Shown one piece after another: positions 28,479-37,851 of a stretch of 64,000 bases of DNA. How positions within the stretch are numbered: the stretch's first letter is position 1; each line of letters starts with the position of its first letter. Both the position numbers and the translations under genes were made by a program. A model generated the notes under the pieces. It had not been told where the DNA came from. It was given only the letters and a program-made list of their open reading frames with translations, and made no database searches. The DNA is from CAVUAF01 sp963739375 (GTDB lineage Bacteria; Acidobacteriota; Terriglobia; Terriglobales; Acidobacteriaceae): contig CAVUAF010000024.1 in assembly GCA_963739375.1 (NCBI GenBank), positions 96,899 to 160,898 on the forward strand. The letters run 5' to 3'.

Positions 28479-29179
28479 GCGTCCTTCCTCGTTTGTCCGT
28501 AGTAAGCACCCGCGCCGTGTTTGCGCAGGTAGTGCTTGTCGTGGAGCGCCTGGCTGATGGCGCCGGCGCCAGGGTTGATCGAGAGCGTGAGCCACGCCAT
28601 GCGGGCCACCGCCTCCAGGAGGACGGCGTTATGCGCCGCCGCCGCCGGATCGGGCCCCCAGGCGAACGGTCCATGGTGGGCGACCAGCACCGCCGGGACC
28701 GCGGCGGCGTCCTGCCCCGCGAAGGCGCGCACCATCGCCTCGCCCGTGTTCTTTTCGTAGTCGCCGGCGATTTCGTCGGGGCGCAAGGGCTCGGTCACCG
28801 GCACCGGGCCGTAAAAGGAGTCGGCGTGGGTGGTGCCCAGGCACGGAATCGGCCGGCGCGCCTGCGCCCACGCCGTCGCGTACTCGGAGTGGGTGTGGGC
28901 GATGCCGCCGATGCCGGGAAATGCCTGGTAGAGGACGAGATGGGTCGGCAGATCGGAAGAGGGCCGCAGTTGGCCTTCGACGATCCGCCCGGCCAGGTCG
29001 GTCACCACCAGGTGCTCCGGGCGCAGGTCCGCATAGGGCACGCCGCTCGGCTTGATGACCACCAGGCCCTCGGCGCGCGCCATCCCGCTGGCATTCCCGA
29101 AGGTGTAGAGCACCAGGCCCCTGCGCACCAGCTCGAGGTTGGCATCCAGCACCTGCTCGCGCAGGCGTTCGAGGAGCAT
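28475..29179 (-). CDS. araD: L-ribulose-5-phosphate 4-epimerase
   Basis: 234 residues. A class II aldolase-fold zinc enzyme that turns L-ribulose 5-phosphate into D-xylulose 5-phosphate. Motifs are GNASGMARAEGLVVIKPSGVPY (cited by ends: GNASG...KPSG) for phosphate binding, the zinc ligands in IAHTHSEYATAWAQA and a second histidine in LVAHHGPFAWG, and the catalytic C-terminal KHYLRKHGAGAYYGQ. Length is typical, and unlike its neighbours the frame is intact. The stop overlaps the symporter start by four bases, so the two are coupled. Confidence 0.95.
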   Translation of the reverse strand: MLLERLREQVLDANLELVRRGLVLYTFGNASGMARAEGLVVIKPSGVPYADLRPEHLVVTDLAGRIVEGQLRPSSDLPTHLVLYQAFPGIGGIAHTHSEYATAWAQARRPIPCLGTTHADSFYGPVPVTEPLRPDEIAGDYEKNTGEAMVRAFAGQDAAAVPAVLVAHHGPFAWGPDPAAAAHNAVLLEAVARMAWLTLSINPGAGAISQALHDKHYLRKHGAGAYYGQTRKDA

Positions 29180-29193
29180 GATCTAGGCAAGCC

Positions 29194-30750
29194 TCATCTT
29201 TCCGCTCCCGCGAGCTGCAGCGTGACCGTGGCCAGCGCCAGCCGCGGCAGCTCCAGGTGCAGGCGCGTTCCCTCCACCTGTACGGGATGGTTGCGCGGCG
29301 CCACGCGGTCGGGAGCCTCGAAAGTGTTGCACGCGTTCCAGTCGGCGTCGTGCAGGATCTGGGCGCTGGCGCTGCGCGCCGTGCTGCCGCGCAGCGTGCA
29401 GTCCAGGTCGAGGTCGGCATCCGCCCGCGGATTCACGAACGTGATCACCAGGCTTGTCGGGTCTCGGGACGCCGAGACGGAAAGCGGCAGCGGCGAGGCA
29501 TCCTGGGTCTCGACCTTGACCGCCGTCCGGCCGCGATGCGGCTTGAACAGCGCGAAAGCATGATACGTCGTGGTGCGAATGCAGCGCTCGCCCTCCGGCC
29601 CGTCGGTCAGCAGCAGGGCCTGCAGCACGTTCACCATTTGCGCGAGGTTGCACATGAGGAGTTTGTCGGCGTGGCGGTTGAAGATGTTGAGCCCCAGGCC
29701 GGCGGCCACCGCACTGCGCAGGGTGCTCTGCTGCCAGAGCTTGCCGTAGGCCTTCTCGTCCGCGGGTGGGATGCGGTCCCAGACGCCCCATTCGTCGACC
29801 ATCAGGCCGACGTTGCGACCGTTGCGATAGCTGTCGAGCAGCGAGCGCTGGGCGATGATCGCTTCCTCGACCCGGGCGTACAGCGCGAACTGTTCGTTCA
29901 TGTGCTCGACGGTGAAACTGGTGGCCGGATCAAGCCCCCCGGTGTAGTAGTGCATCGCCCAGCCATGGGGCAGACCGCCGGCGAGCCCATCGAGGAAGCC
30001 GCGGGACCAGCGCATGTCGTTGCCCGAGGGCCCGCTGGCAATCAAAACGGGTTTGGTGCCGCCGAATTCGCGCACGTAGACGGCGAAGCGGCGATAGTGG
30101 TCGGCGTAGACCTCGGGCCGCATGTTGCCGCCGCATCCCCAGCTCTCGTTGCCAATGCCCCAATAGCGCACACGGAACGGCTCGGGCGAGCCGTTCCGGG
30201 CGCGCTCCTCGGCCAGCGTGCTGCCCGCGGGCATGTTGCAGTACTCAACCCAGTTGCGCAGCTCCTCGGGGGCGCCGCTGCCCACGTTGCCGGCCAGATA
30301 CGGCTCGGCGCCGAGCAGCCGGCAAAGCCCGATGAACTCGTGGGTCCCGAAGCTGTTGTCTTCCACGTACCCGCCCCAGTGGAGGTTGACCCGCTTGGGG
30401 CGCTGCGCCGGCGGCCCGATGCCGTCGCGCCAGTGGTAGTCGTCGGCGAAGCAGCCGCCCGGCCAGCGCAGCACCGGTACCCCCAACTCCCGCAAGTAGT
30501 CGACCGCCTGCTTGCGATAGCCGTTGAGGTTGGCGATGCGCGAGTTTTTGCCCACCCAAAGCCCGCCATAGACGCACGAACCCAGGTGTTCGACGAAATG
30601 CCCGTGCAATTCGGGGCGCACGAGTCCGATTTCGTCATCGGTGCGGACCAGGATGCGTTGCGTGGCGGGAGGGTGGGCCAGGAGGTGGCTGGGCACCAGG
30701 GCGGCGCAGGACAGGGCCGTGGCCCCCACCACGAACTGGCGGCGCGACAT
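29194..30750 (-). CDS. GH51 alpha-L-arabinofuranosidase, Tat-exported
   Basis: 518 residues from ATG 30750, chosen because it begins a twin-arginine signal (MSRRQFVVGATALSCAALV). GH51 retaining enzymes release terminal alpha-L-arabinofuranose from arabinan, arabinoxylan and arabinosylated proteins. Family marks are GHFVEHLGSCVYGGLWVG near the mature N-terminus, RWPGGCFADDYHW, the acid/base glutamate in YWGIGNESWG (about residue 201) and the nucleophile glutamate in LMVDEWGVW (about residue 319). A C-terminal beta sandwich follows from about 410. It precedes araD by 14 bp in the leftward arabinose block, and a LacI-type operator lies 190 bp upstream. Confidence 0.93.
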   Translation of the reverse strand: MSRRQFVVGATALSCAALVPSHLLAHPPATQRILVRTDDEIGLVRPELHGHFVEHLGSCVYGGLWVGKNSRIANLNGYRKQAVDYLRELGVPVLRWPGGCFADDYHWRDGIGPPAQRPKRVNLHWGGYVEDNSFGTHEFIGLCRLLGAEPYLAGNVGSGAPEELRNWVEYCNMPAGSTLAEERARNGSPEPFRVRYWGIGNESWGCGGNMRPEVYADHYRRFAVYVREFGGTKPVLIASGPSGNDMRWSRGFLDGLAGGLPHGWAMHYYTGGLDPATSFTVEHMNEQFALYARVEEAIIAQRSLLDSYRNGRNVGLMVDEWGVWDRIPPADEKAYGKLWQQSTLRSAVAAGLGLNIFNRHADKLLMCNLAQMVNVLQALLLTDGPEGERCIRTTTYHAFALFKPHRGRTAVKVETQDASPLPLSVSASRDPTSLVITFVNPRADADLDLDCTLRGSTARSASAQILHDADWNACNTFEAPDRVAPRNHPVQVEGTRLHLELPRLALATVTLQLAGAER

Positions 30751-30937
30751 GGATGTGGTCACAGCGTGCACCTCGCCCCGACGGATCGCCTTGCTGCTGC
30801 TGACCGCCGTCGCTTCCGGGCGGCGCGGAAATTCCGTTCGTGGACCTCCACTCGTCTCGGCGGCGGGCGCGAGCGACGCCAGGTGACGCACGGAAGGGAC
30901 TTTGTATCCCCGGTGCGGGGGAGTGTCAAGCGCATGA

Positions 30938-30951
30938 TGCAAGCGCTTTCA
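30938..30951. promoter_or_regulatory. LacI-family-type operator
   Basis: TGCAAGCGCTTTCA matches the general LacI/CcpA pattern TGnAAnCGnTTnCA at every fixed position, with AAGCGCTT as its palindromic core. It lies between the aldose epimerase and the GH51 gene, upstream of the leftward arabinose genes. No LacI-type regulator is encoded in the window. Confidence 0.6.
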
Positions 30952-30990
30952 GCGGCCGGGGGCGGCCGTCCCGCCACGTGAGACAGCTCC

Positions 30991-32088
30991 CTAGCGCGTC
31001 GCAAACCGAAACTCGGTGACGCTGTGGTAGCGCTGCCCCGGCTTCAGCTCGGTCGAAGGAAACTTGGGATGGTTGGGCGAGTCGGGAAAATGCTGCGTCT
31101 CCAAGCACAGTCCCGACCGCAGACCGTACACCTTGCCCTCCTTGCCGGTGATGGTGCCGTCGAGGAAGTTGCCGGAATAAAACTGGATGCCCGGCTCGCT
31201 GGTGAACACCTGCAGGACGCGCCCGCTGCCCGCGTCGTAAAGCTCGGCCGCCTCGGCCAGCTTGCCGCCCCCGCCCTCCAGCACCCAGTTGTGGTCGTAG
31301 CCGCGGCCAAAGCGGAGTTGCTCGTGATCGGCGTTGATGCGCTGGCCGATCGCGGTCGGCTGGCGAAAATCAAACGGCGTGGACGCTACCGCCGCCAATT
31401 CGCCGGTGGGGATCAGGCTCTTGTCCACGGGAGTGAAGCGGCGGGCGTTGAGCTTGAGTTGGTGGCCGAGAATGTCGCCCTTGCCCTGCCCGGCCAGGTT
31501 GAAGTACGAGTGGCTGGTCAGGTTGATGACCGTGGCCTGGTCGGCGGTGGCGGAATACTCGATGTGGAGCGCGGTGCCGCGCAGGGTGTAGCGCACCGTC
31601 GCCTTCAGCGTGCCGGGATACCCCTGGTCGCCGTCCTGGCTCACGTAGGTCAGCTCCACGCCGCCCGGGATCGCCTTGCCCTGCCACACCACCTTGTCGA
31701 AGCCGCGCGTGCCGCCATGCAGTGAATTGTCGCCGTCGTTTTTCGGCAGCGCGTACTTCTTGCCCTGAAGCGCGAAGGCGCCGTGTGCAATGCGGTTCGC
31801 GTAGCGGCCAATGATGGCGCCAAAAAAAGCCTTGTTCCCGCCGAGATATCCCGGGAGCGAGTCGTAGCCCAGGACGATGTCGGCGGCTTGACCTTTGCGG
31901 TCCGGCGTTTTCAGGGAAACCACGATGCCGCCGTAGGTCATGATGCGGGCCTCGATCGGCCCGTCGGTCAGCGTGTAAATCTCAATCGGGGTGCCGTCCG
32001 GCATCTTGCCGAAGGCCTGTTTGCTCACAGCGGACGCAGCGGAGGCAGTCATGGTGGTGACCAATAGAATAAGGAGTCCCAGCTTCAT
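30991..32088 (-). CDS. galM: Aldose 1-epimerase (mutarotase), exported
   Basis: 365 residues with a Sec signal peptide (MKLGLLILLVTTMTASAASA). GalM enzymes interconvert alpha and beta anomers of galactose and related sugars. Visible are GYDSLPGYLGGNKAFFGA, GRYANRIAHGAFAL, DNSLHGGTRGFDKVVW, the catalytic histidine in NLTSHSYFNLAG and the catalytic glutamate in GLCLETQHFPDSPNHP. A periplasmic mutarotase next to glycosidases would equilibrate released galactose or arabinose before uptake (inference). Length is slightly above the cytoplasmic form because of the signal. Confidence 0.93.
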   Translation of the reverse strand: MKLGLLILLVTTMTASAASAVSKQAFGKMPDGTPIEIYTLTDGPIEARIMTYGGIVVSLKTPDRKGQAADIVLGYDSLPGYLGGNKAFFGAIIGRYANRIAHGAFALQGKKYALPKNDGDNSLHGGTRGFDKVVWQGKAIPGGVELTYVSQDGDQGYPGTLKATVRYTLRGTALHIEYSATADQATVINLTSHSYFNLAGQGKGDILGHQLKLNARRFTPVDKSLIPTGELAAVASTPFDFRQPTAIGQRINADHEQLRFGRGYDHNWVLEGGGGKLAEAAELYDAGSGRVLQVFTSEPGIQFYSGNFLDGTITGKEGKVYGLRSGLCLETQHFPDSPNHPKFPSTELKPGQRYHSVTEFRFATR

Positions 32089-32171
32089 TGTCGTCCCTTT
32101 CCGTGCCCGGCGTGCGTACCCCGCCGGCAGCTACCCGGCCCCTGGTCGCGCTCGCCGCTCGGTCGCGGAAG

Positions 32172-33719
32172 TCAGCGCGGCCTCACCTTCAGCAGCACGA
32201 CTCCGTGGGCCGGGACCGTGGCCGCATAACTGTCGCCCGCGAGCTGCACGTCGGCGTGCTTCCAGAGATCGCGCGCCCGCAGCCTCTTGCCGGCCAGGCC
32301 CACGCTGCTCCAGTTTATGGTGACCGGCTGCGGCTGGTCCCCGCGATTGAAGAGCGCGATCGCCCACGCGCCGTCGTGCAAGGGCCGGGCGGTAATGACG
32401 GCGGTGGCGTCGGGCCCCGAGATGCGCTGCACCGGCTTGGCGTCGGGGTCCTGGTCGATGGCGATCACTTCCGCGTTGGTGAGGATTTCTTTCGTCTCGT
32501 CCGTCATCGAACGCAGGTCGTTCCCGGCCAGCAAGGGCGCCGCCAGCATCGCCCACAGGCTCATGTGGGTGCGATACTCGTCGGCGGTCATGCCGCCGTT
32601 GCCGATTTCGAGCATGTCGGGATCGTTCCAGTGGCCGGGCTTGATGAACGGCGCGATGTCGAACTGGCGAAAGCCGATGCGCTCCAGCGACCGCCAGTTG
32701 TCGCTGATGTCGCCGGTAGTGCGCCACAGGTTGCCGCCCACCCTGGCGCCCCACTTCCACACCTCGTTGCGGCCGTACTGGCAGAGGCTGTAGACGATCG
32801 GCCGGCCGGCGGCCCGCAGCGCATCGCCCATCTTCTGATAGAGCGGCTGCATCTCTTCGTCCTTATAGATGCGGGCGGCGCTGCACCAGTCGTACTTGAG
32901 GTAGTCGATTCCCCACGCCGCAAACGTCCGGGCGTCCTGCTCTTCGTGCCCGTGGCTGCCTGCGTAGCCTTCACACGTCTTCGGGCCCGGCGAGGAGTAG
33001 ATCCCGATCTTCAGGCCCCTGGAGTGCACGTAATCGGCCAACGCCTTCATGTCGGGGAACTTGGTGTTGGTGGTGATGTTGCCGTTGGCGTCGCGCGGTC
33101 CTTCCCAGGTGTCGTCGATGTTGACGTAGAGGTAGCCCGCCTGCTTCATGCCGCTGACCACCATGGCGTCGGCGATGCTCCGCACCGCCGCGTCGTCCAC
33201 CTTGCCGGCGAACTTGTTCCAGCTGTTCCAGCCCATGGGCGGAGTCCGCGCCAGGCCGTTGTCCGCGACGTCGTGCAGCTCGGGGAGCGGCAGGCGCGGC
33301 GGGGGCAACGCCGCTTCCGGTCGGCTGTGCTCCAGGGTTCCCGTGGCCGGCTCGCGGCCGGGGCTGGTCGAGGTCAGGTTGATCTTGTCGCCCGCGAGTG
33401 TGCCCTCATAGGTCACCCGGCGCGTCTGTGGCGGATTGCCGAAGGTGACGACGAAGTGCAGGACGCCGCCGCGGAAGGTCCCGTCACTGATCGGAATCTC
33501 GCGTGACCCTTGCAGCGTCTTCCCCGCCACCTTCTCGCCTTCCTGTTTCAGGTCGAAGAAGGATTCGCGGAAGTTGCCGTCCCCTGTGGGGACGCGAAAT
33601 ACCCAGAACCCGGTGACGTCGCTCTGCGCGCCCAGCGGCACCGCGAGCCACAACAGGACGATGGCAGAGACCGAGAGGATGCCCAGGCGGGCACTGCGAG
33701 ACGGCAGCTTCATAAGCAA
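32172..33719 (-). CDS. GH27 alpha-galactosidase, exported
   Basis: 515 residues: signal peptide (LGILSVSAIVLLWLAVPLGAQ), a beta-rich N-terminal domain of about 110 residues (FWVFRVPTGDGNFRESFF onward), then the catalytic barrel from TPPMGWNSWNKFAG. The nucleophile aspartate is in DYLKYDWCSA (about residue 275) and the acid/base aspartate in GHWNDPDMLEIGN (about 366). A C-terminal Greek-key domain ends the protein. GH27 retaining enzymes remove alpha-linked galactose, and some also act on beta-L-arabinopyranose. Its position between GH127 and the epimerase suggests plant glycoprotein or arabinogalactan side chains as substrate (inference). Confidence 0.93.
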   Translation of the reverse strand: MLMKLPSRSARLGILSVSAIVLLWLAVPLGAQSDVTGFWVFRVPTGDGNFRESFFDLKQEGEKVAGKTLQGSREIPISDGTFRGGVLHFVVTFGNPPQTRRVTYEGTLAGDKINLTSTSPGREPATGTLEHSRPEAALPPPRLPLPELHDVADNGLARTPPMGWNSWNKFAGKVDDAAVRSIADAMVVSGMKQAGYLYVNIDDTWEGPRDANGNITTNTKFPDMKALADYVHSRGLKIGIYSSPGPKTCEGYAGSHGHEEQDARTFAAWGIDYLKYDWCSAARIYKDEEMQPLYQKMGDALRAAGRPIVYSLCQYGRNEVWKWGARVGGNLWRTTGDISDNWRSLERIGFRQFDIAPFIKPGHWNDPDMLEIGNGGMTADEYRTHMSLWAMLAAPLLAGNDLRSMTDETKEILTNAEVIAIDQDPDAKPVQRISGPDATAVITARPLHDGAWAIALFNRGDQPQPVTINWSSVGLAGKRLRARDLWKHADVQLAGDSYAATVPAHGVVLLKVRPR

Positions 33720-33761
33720 CGTTCCTCGTCCGCGTTAGATTAGCCCTTCGGGGCGGCGCCG

Positions 33762-35735
33762 TCAGCCCCGGTTGGGCGGCAGTGGTGGCGGCGGCGGCGT
33801 CACCTTCCAATACACGTCGTAGCGTTCATGCACGATCTGGTTCATCGGCACCAGCGTCGCCGGCGTCGCCGCTCCGGTGGTGCGAAACGTGAGCGGCTCG
33901 TTCCCCGCTGGTTCGACCCAGGTGGTGGCATCGTCCAGTTTGCCGGTTGCGCCCGGCATGGGGGGAGGCACGAAGCCCGGTCCGCGACGCTCGAAGGGAC
34001 CAATGTTGCCGTACCAGCGGTCGCGCGGCACTTCCTCGTGGCGCGCGGCCAGCACCAGCGGTCCGTACATCGGCGCCTGGATCGTCTCGTCGTCGGGCAT
34101 AAGCGAAGAATGCAGCCCCAGGGGAAGACTCAATTCGATCGTGTCGCCGTTCTTCCAGGGACCACGCAACATGAGGTAGCTGCTCGGACTCGCAAACACC
34201 GGCAGCGGCCGGCCGTTCACCTTCACGCCGCCTCCCTGCACCCAGTACGGAATGCGGAGATGGATGGCAATGTCGGCCGGCTGGGCGGCAACCACGGTCA
34301 GCTTCGTGCCTGGCTGCCTCGGGAAGTCCGTCTCCTGGCGCAGTTTCAAGTTTTTCTCCGCCCAGTTCACCTCGGAGGAAAGGTACAGGTTGACGTAGAC
34401 CGCATGGTCATCGTGGAAGTAAATCGTGTCGGTCAGTTTTGCGAACTCCTCCACGCCGGTGCCGCTGCAGCACCAGAACGAATCCGTCGGCGTGCCGTAC
34501 GTTTTGTACTGGGCGGTCCCGAGCGGATAGTAGTACATGGTGGTCCCCGTCTCGGGATCCATGGTGCCGAGGCGGTGGTTGAGCAGCACGCGCTCGTAGT
34601 AATCCATATAGCGCGCCTCCGGCGACCAGCCGAAGAGGTGCCGCGTGAGCTTCATCAGGTTGTAGGCGCAGCAGTCCTCGGCGGTGCCGCCGCCCAGCTC
34701 CTTGGAGATCTTGCCGGGATCGGTGGGCCAGAGCTCGCCGTTGCTGGTGCCGCCGTTGCAGTAAGCGCGTTCGCTGAGGACTTCGTCCCAGAAGTACTGG
34801 GCGATGTCGCGGTAGCGCGACTCCCGCGTGAGCTCGTAGGCGCGCGCTGCGGCGATTACCTGCGGGATGTGCGTGTTCACGTGCAGGCCGCGGAGTTCGT
34901 CGCGATGCGCGGCCAGCGGATCGAAGAACGCTTGCTTGTCGAAGCGGCGCGCCACCCCGAGGTACTGCTGGCTGCCGGTGACGGCGTACAGGTTGCGGAG
35001 GGTCTCACCCATGCCGCCGTATTCCGTCCCCAGCACCCGCTGCATGTGCTCGTAGGCGAGCGGCCCACTCCAGGAATCGGCCCACCCTGCCAGCTTCTGC
35101 ACCACGTCGAGCGCCTGCGCGTTGCCGGTGTGCAGGTACATGTCGAGCATGCCCGCCATGATCTTGTGGATGGTGTAAAACGGGGCCCACACGCGCACGC
35201 GATCGCGCAGTCGGTCGAAGAACTCGATCGGGAACGCGCTCAGATATCCGTTCTTGTTGGCTTCCTGGCATTGCCCCAGGATGGCCACCAGCGCGTCGCC
35301 TTTCTTCTTCAGGTCCTCATCCCCGGTGCTGGCGTAGGTCAGGGCCACGGCGGAGAGGTAATGGCCGCCGTTAAAGTGGCCGCGGAGTTCCGAGTCCGGT
35401 TTTTCCCAGCCCCCGAAGGGCTCCGCCGACGATGGCAGACCCGAGGTCAGGCGGAAGGAGTGGGCCAGCCGGTCGGTGGGCAGCGAATGCAGGTAGCGGC
35501 GGTTGAGCTCCGCAAACTGCTGGCACGGCCCGGGCAGCAACCGCACCTGCTGCATCGGAAACGGTACCGCGGCCCACGCCACGCGCTCGCGGCTCGCTTT
35601 CTTGCCCTCGGCGTCAATCGCGTTGACTACCGGGTCCTGGATCAGCGCGGCCACCGCAGAATGAGGAAGCAAGCCGGCGCCGGCCGCCGCAGCTGCGCCC
35701 GCGAGAAAGGTGCGCCGAGAAACTTCTGAGGACAT
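33762..35735 (-). CDS. GH127 beta-L-arabinofuranosidase, Tat-exported
   Basis: 657 residues from ATG 35735, where a twin-arginine signal starts (SSEVSRRTFLAGAAAAAGAG). GH127 enzymes such as HypBA1 of Bifidobacterium cleave beta-1,2-linked L-arabinofuranose from hydroxyproline-bound oligosaccharides of extensin. The zinc/cysteine active site is preserved: an EDCC cluster (GGGTAEDCCAYNLMK, about residues 353-356) and the CC pair in DSFWCCSGTGVEEFAKL (about 420-421), matching the Glu/Cys and Cys-Cys of the characterised enzyme. An (alpha/alpha)6 barrel precedes and beta sandwiches follow. Only about 45 bp separate its start from the divergent hydroxyproline epimerase gene, which strongly suggests shared control. 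Confidence 0.92.
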   Translation of the reverse strand: MSSEVSRRTFLAGAAAAAGAGLLPHSAVAALIQDPVVNAIDAEGKKASRERVAWAAVPFPMQQVRLLPGPCQQFAELNRRYLHSLPTDRLAHSFRLTSGLPSSAEPFGGWEKPDSELRGHFNGGHYLSAVALTYASTGDEDLKKKGDALVAILGQCQEANKNGYLSAFPIEFFDRLRDRVRVWAPFYTIHKIMAGMLDMYLHTGNAQALDVVQKLAGWADSWSGPLAYEHMQRVLGTEYGGMGETLRNLYAVTGSQQYLGVARRFDKQAFFDPLAAHRDELRGLHVNTHIPQVIAAARAYELTRESRYRDIAQYFWDEVLSERAYCNGGTSNGELWPTDPGKISKELGGGTAEDCCAYNLMKLTRHLFGWSPEARYMDYYERVLLNHRLGTMDPETGTTMYYYPLGTAQYKTYGTPTDSFWCCSGTGVEEFAKLTDTIYFHDDHAVYVNLYLSSEVNWAEKNLKLRQETDFPRQPGTKLTVVAAQPADIAIHLRIPYWVQGGGVKVNGRPLPVFASPSSYLMLRGPWKNGDTIELSLPLGLHSSLMPDDETIQAPMYGPLVLAARHEEVPRDRWYGNIGPFERRGPGFVPPPMPGATGKLDDATTWVEPAGNEPLTFRTTGAATPATLVPMNQIVHERYDVYWKVTPPPPPLPPNRG

Positions 35736-35780
35736 GAGCGGCTCCGGTGGAATCGCATATATTATCCGATTTGGTTGACC

Positions 35781-36727
35781 ATGCAGCCGCTTGTCCGCGT
35801 TCGCGTTGTTGACTCCCACACCGGGGGTGAACCCACCCGCGTAGTCGTAACCGGTGGACCGGACCTCGGTTGGGGATCGATGGCCGAACGGCTGGCCGTC
35901 TTCCGCGACCGCTTCGATTCCTTTCGCTCTGCCGTGGTGAACGAGCCGCGCGGCTCCGACGCCATGGTGGGCGCGCTGCTGTGCGCCCCCCTGGATTCGT
36001 CCTGCGTCGCGGGTGTGATCTTCTTCAACAATGTCGGGTATCTCGGGATGTGTGGGCATGGCACGATTGGCCTGGTGGTCACGCTCAGCTATCTGGGGCG
36101 GATCAAACCCGGGGAACATCGCCTCGAGACCCCGGCGGGAACGGTGACGGCGCGACTGCACGAGGGTGGAGAGGTCACGGTCAACAATGTTCCCGCCCGC
36201 CGGACGGCGGCCGGGGTTGCGGTCGAGGTGCCGGGCTTCGGCCGGGTCACTGGAGATGTCGCCTGGGGCGGCAACTGGTTCTTTCTCGTGCGCGAGCCAC
36301 GGCACGACCTGACGCGGGACAACATCGATGCCCTCACGGAGTTCACCGGGGCGATTCGCCAGGCGGTGGCGCGCGCCGGAATCACAGGTTCCGCCGGCGA
36401 GGAGATTGATCACGTCGAGCTGTTTGGCCCGCCGGCCGCGGCCGACGCCGACAGCAGGAATTTCGTTCTGTGTCCCGGGATGGCCTACGACCGCTCGCCG
36501 TGCGGCACCGGCACCAGCGCGAAGATGGCCTGCTTGTACGCCGACGGGAAGCTCGCAGACCCGGCGAGGTCTGGCGTCAGGAAAGCATTGTGGGCAGCGT
36601 CTTCACCGGCAGCATCGCGGTAGAGAATGGCTGCGTGTTGCCCAGCATTACCGGCACGGCCTATGTGAACGCGGAGTCCGAACTCATCCTCGACCCCCGC
36701 GACCCCTTCTGCCTGGGCATCCGATGA
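35781..36727 (+). pseudogene. 4-hydroxyproline epimerase, one missing base
   Basis: Interconverts trans-4-hydroxy-L-proline and cis-4-hydroxy-D-proline, the first step of hydroxyproline catabolism. About 315 residues from ATG 35781. The family start VVDSHTGGEPTRVVVTGGP and both catalytic cysteines are present, in YLGMCGHGTIG (about Cys90) and YDRSPCGTGTSAKMA (about Cys241). The second cysteine separates it from trans-3-hydroxyproline dehydratases, which carry threonine. One C seems to be missing near 36563, after KLAD. Reading on in the next frame restores GEVWRQESIVGSVF and the normal C-terminus to TGA 36725-36727. The stop overlaps the next start as ATGA. Sequence error is more likely than inactivation. 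Confidence 0.88.
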
Positions 36728-37851
36728 CGACGCCGGCCTACGACGTCGTGATCGTGGGTGGCGGCATCGTGGGCGCGGCCTGTGCGGCGGAGTGCGCCCG
36801 GGCCGGCATGCGCGTCGGGGTCGTCGAAGCGAGCATCGTGGGCGGAGGAGCGACCGCCGCCGGGATGGGACACATCGTCGTCATGGACGATTCCGAGGCG
36901 CAGTTCGCCCTCACCCGCTACTCGCAACAGCTGTGGCGGGAGTTGCTGCCAGACCTGCCGCCCGCGGTGGAGTACGAGAGCTGCGGCACCATCTGGGTCG
37001 CGGCCGACGAGCAGGAAATGCAGGCGGTCTACAGCAAGCACGCCTACTACCGGGCGCGCGGGGTTCCGGTCGAGGTGCTCGACGGCAATTCCCTCGCCGC
37101 CTGCGAACCCCACCTCCGGCCCGGCCTGGCGGGAGGACTGCTGGTGCCGGAGGACGGCGTGTTGTATCCCCCCGCGGCCGCGCTCTGGCTGCTGCGCCGC
37201 GCGCAAGATGCCGGGGCTGATCTGCATCTCGGTCAGCCTGTCACCGCGTTGACCGGCCACGGCGTGCGCCTGGGTGACGGAAGCTGGCTCGCCGCCGGAA
37301 CCACGGTCAACGCCACGGGCGCCTGGGCGCCTTCCCTGACTCCGAATCTGGAAGTGCGCAAGCGCAAGGGACATCTGGTCATCACCGACCGCTATCCCGG
37401 CTTCCTGCGACATCAGCTGGTAGAACTGGGCTATTTGAAAAGCGCGCACTCCGTCACCGCCGACTCGGTCGCCTTCAACGTGCAGCCGCGCATTACCGGG
37501 CAGGTGCTGATTGGCTCCTCGCGGCAGTATGGCAAGGAGGACACGCTGGTTGATCGCGACCTGATGCGCGCCATGATCGAGCGCGCCTGTGCGTACATGC
37601 CCAGGCTCGGCCAATTGAGCGCCATCCGCTGCTGGACGGGGTTTCGCGCCGCCACCCCCGACAAGCTTCCGCTGATTGGTCCGTCGGCGGAACCCGGGGT
37701 GTATCTCGCCACGGGCCACGAAGGGCTCGGCATCACGACCTCGCTCGCCACCGGGAAGCTACTGGCTGACCAGCTCCTGGAGCGCCGCCCCGCGATTCCT
37801 TTCGCGCCTTATCTGCCGTCGCGTGCGGAGAAAGGGACCGTGCATGCCTGA
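36724..37851 (+). CDS. D-hydroxyproline dehydrogenase, FAD-oxidoreductase (DAAO-type) subunit
   Basis: 375 residues. The N-terminal dinucleotide fold VVIVGGGIVGAACAAECARAG binds FAD; a glycine-rich IVGGGATAAGMGHI loop and the C-terminal FAD site GFRAATPDKLPLIGP and GHEGLGITTSLATGK are of the D-amino-acid-oxidase family. With the small ferredoxin-like and second flavoprotein subunits downstream it matches the multi-subunit D-hydroxyproline (HcnABC/LhpBEF-like) dehydrogenases, which make 1-pyrroline-4-hydroxy-2-carboxylate. The order epimerase - oxidoreductase - 2Fe2S - flavoprotein - deaminase - dehydrogenase is an unbroken pathway operon. Both ends overlap neighbours by 4-8 bases. Confidence 0.88.
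   Translation: MTTPAYDVVIVGGGIVGAACAAECARAGMRVGVVEASIVGGGATAAGMGHIVVMDDSEAQFALTRYSQQLWRELLPDLPPAVEYESCGTIWVAADEQEMQAVYSKHAYYRARGVPVEVLDGNSLAACEPHLRPGLAGGLLVPEDGVLYPPAAALWLLRRAQDAGADLHLGQPVTALTGHGVRLGDGSWLAAGTTVNATGAWAPSLTPNLEVRKRKGHLVITDRYPGFLRHQLVELGYLKSAHSVTADSVAFNVQPRITGQVLIGSSRQYGKEDTLVDRDLMRAMIERACAYMPRLGQLSAIRCWTGFRAATPDKLPLIGPSAEPGVYLATGHEGLGITTSLATGKLLADQLLERRPAIPFAPYLPSRAEKGTVHA

Noticed and set aside
29257..30981. 574-residue open frame opposite the GH51 gene
   Set aside because: Same shadow effect; the minus-strand gene carries both catalytic glutamates.
33828..35729. 633-residue open frame opposite the GH127 gene
   Set aside because: No recognisable domain and antisense to conserved active-site sequence; a product of high GC.
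33762..36413. An 883-residue form of the GH127 protein
   Set aside because: The extra N-terminus lies antisense to the hydroxyproline epimerase and precedes the Tat signal that starts at 35735.
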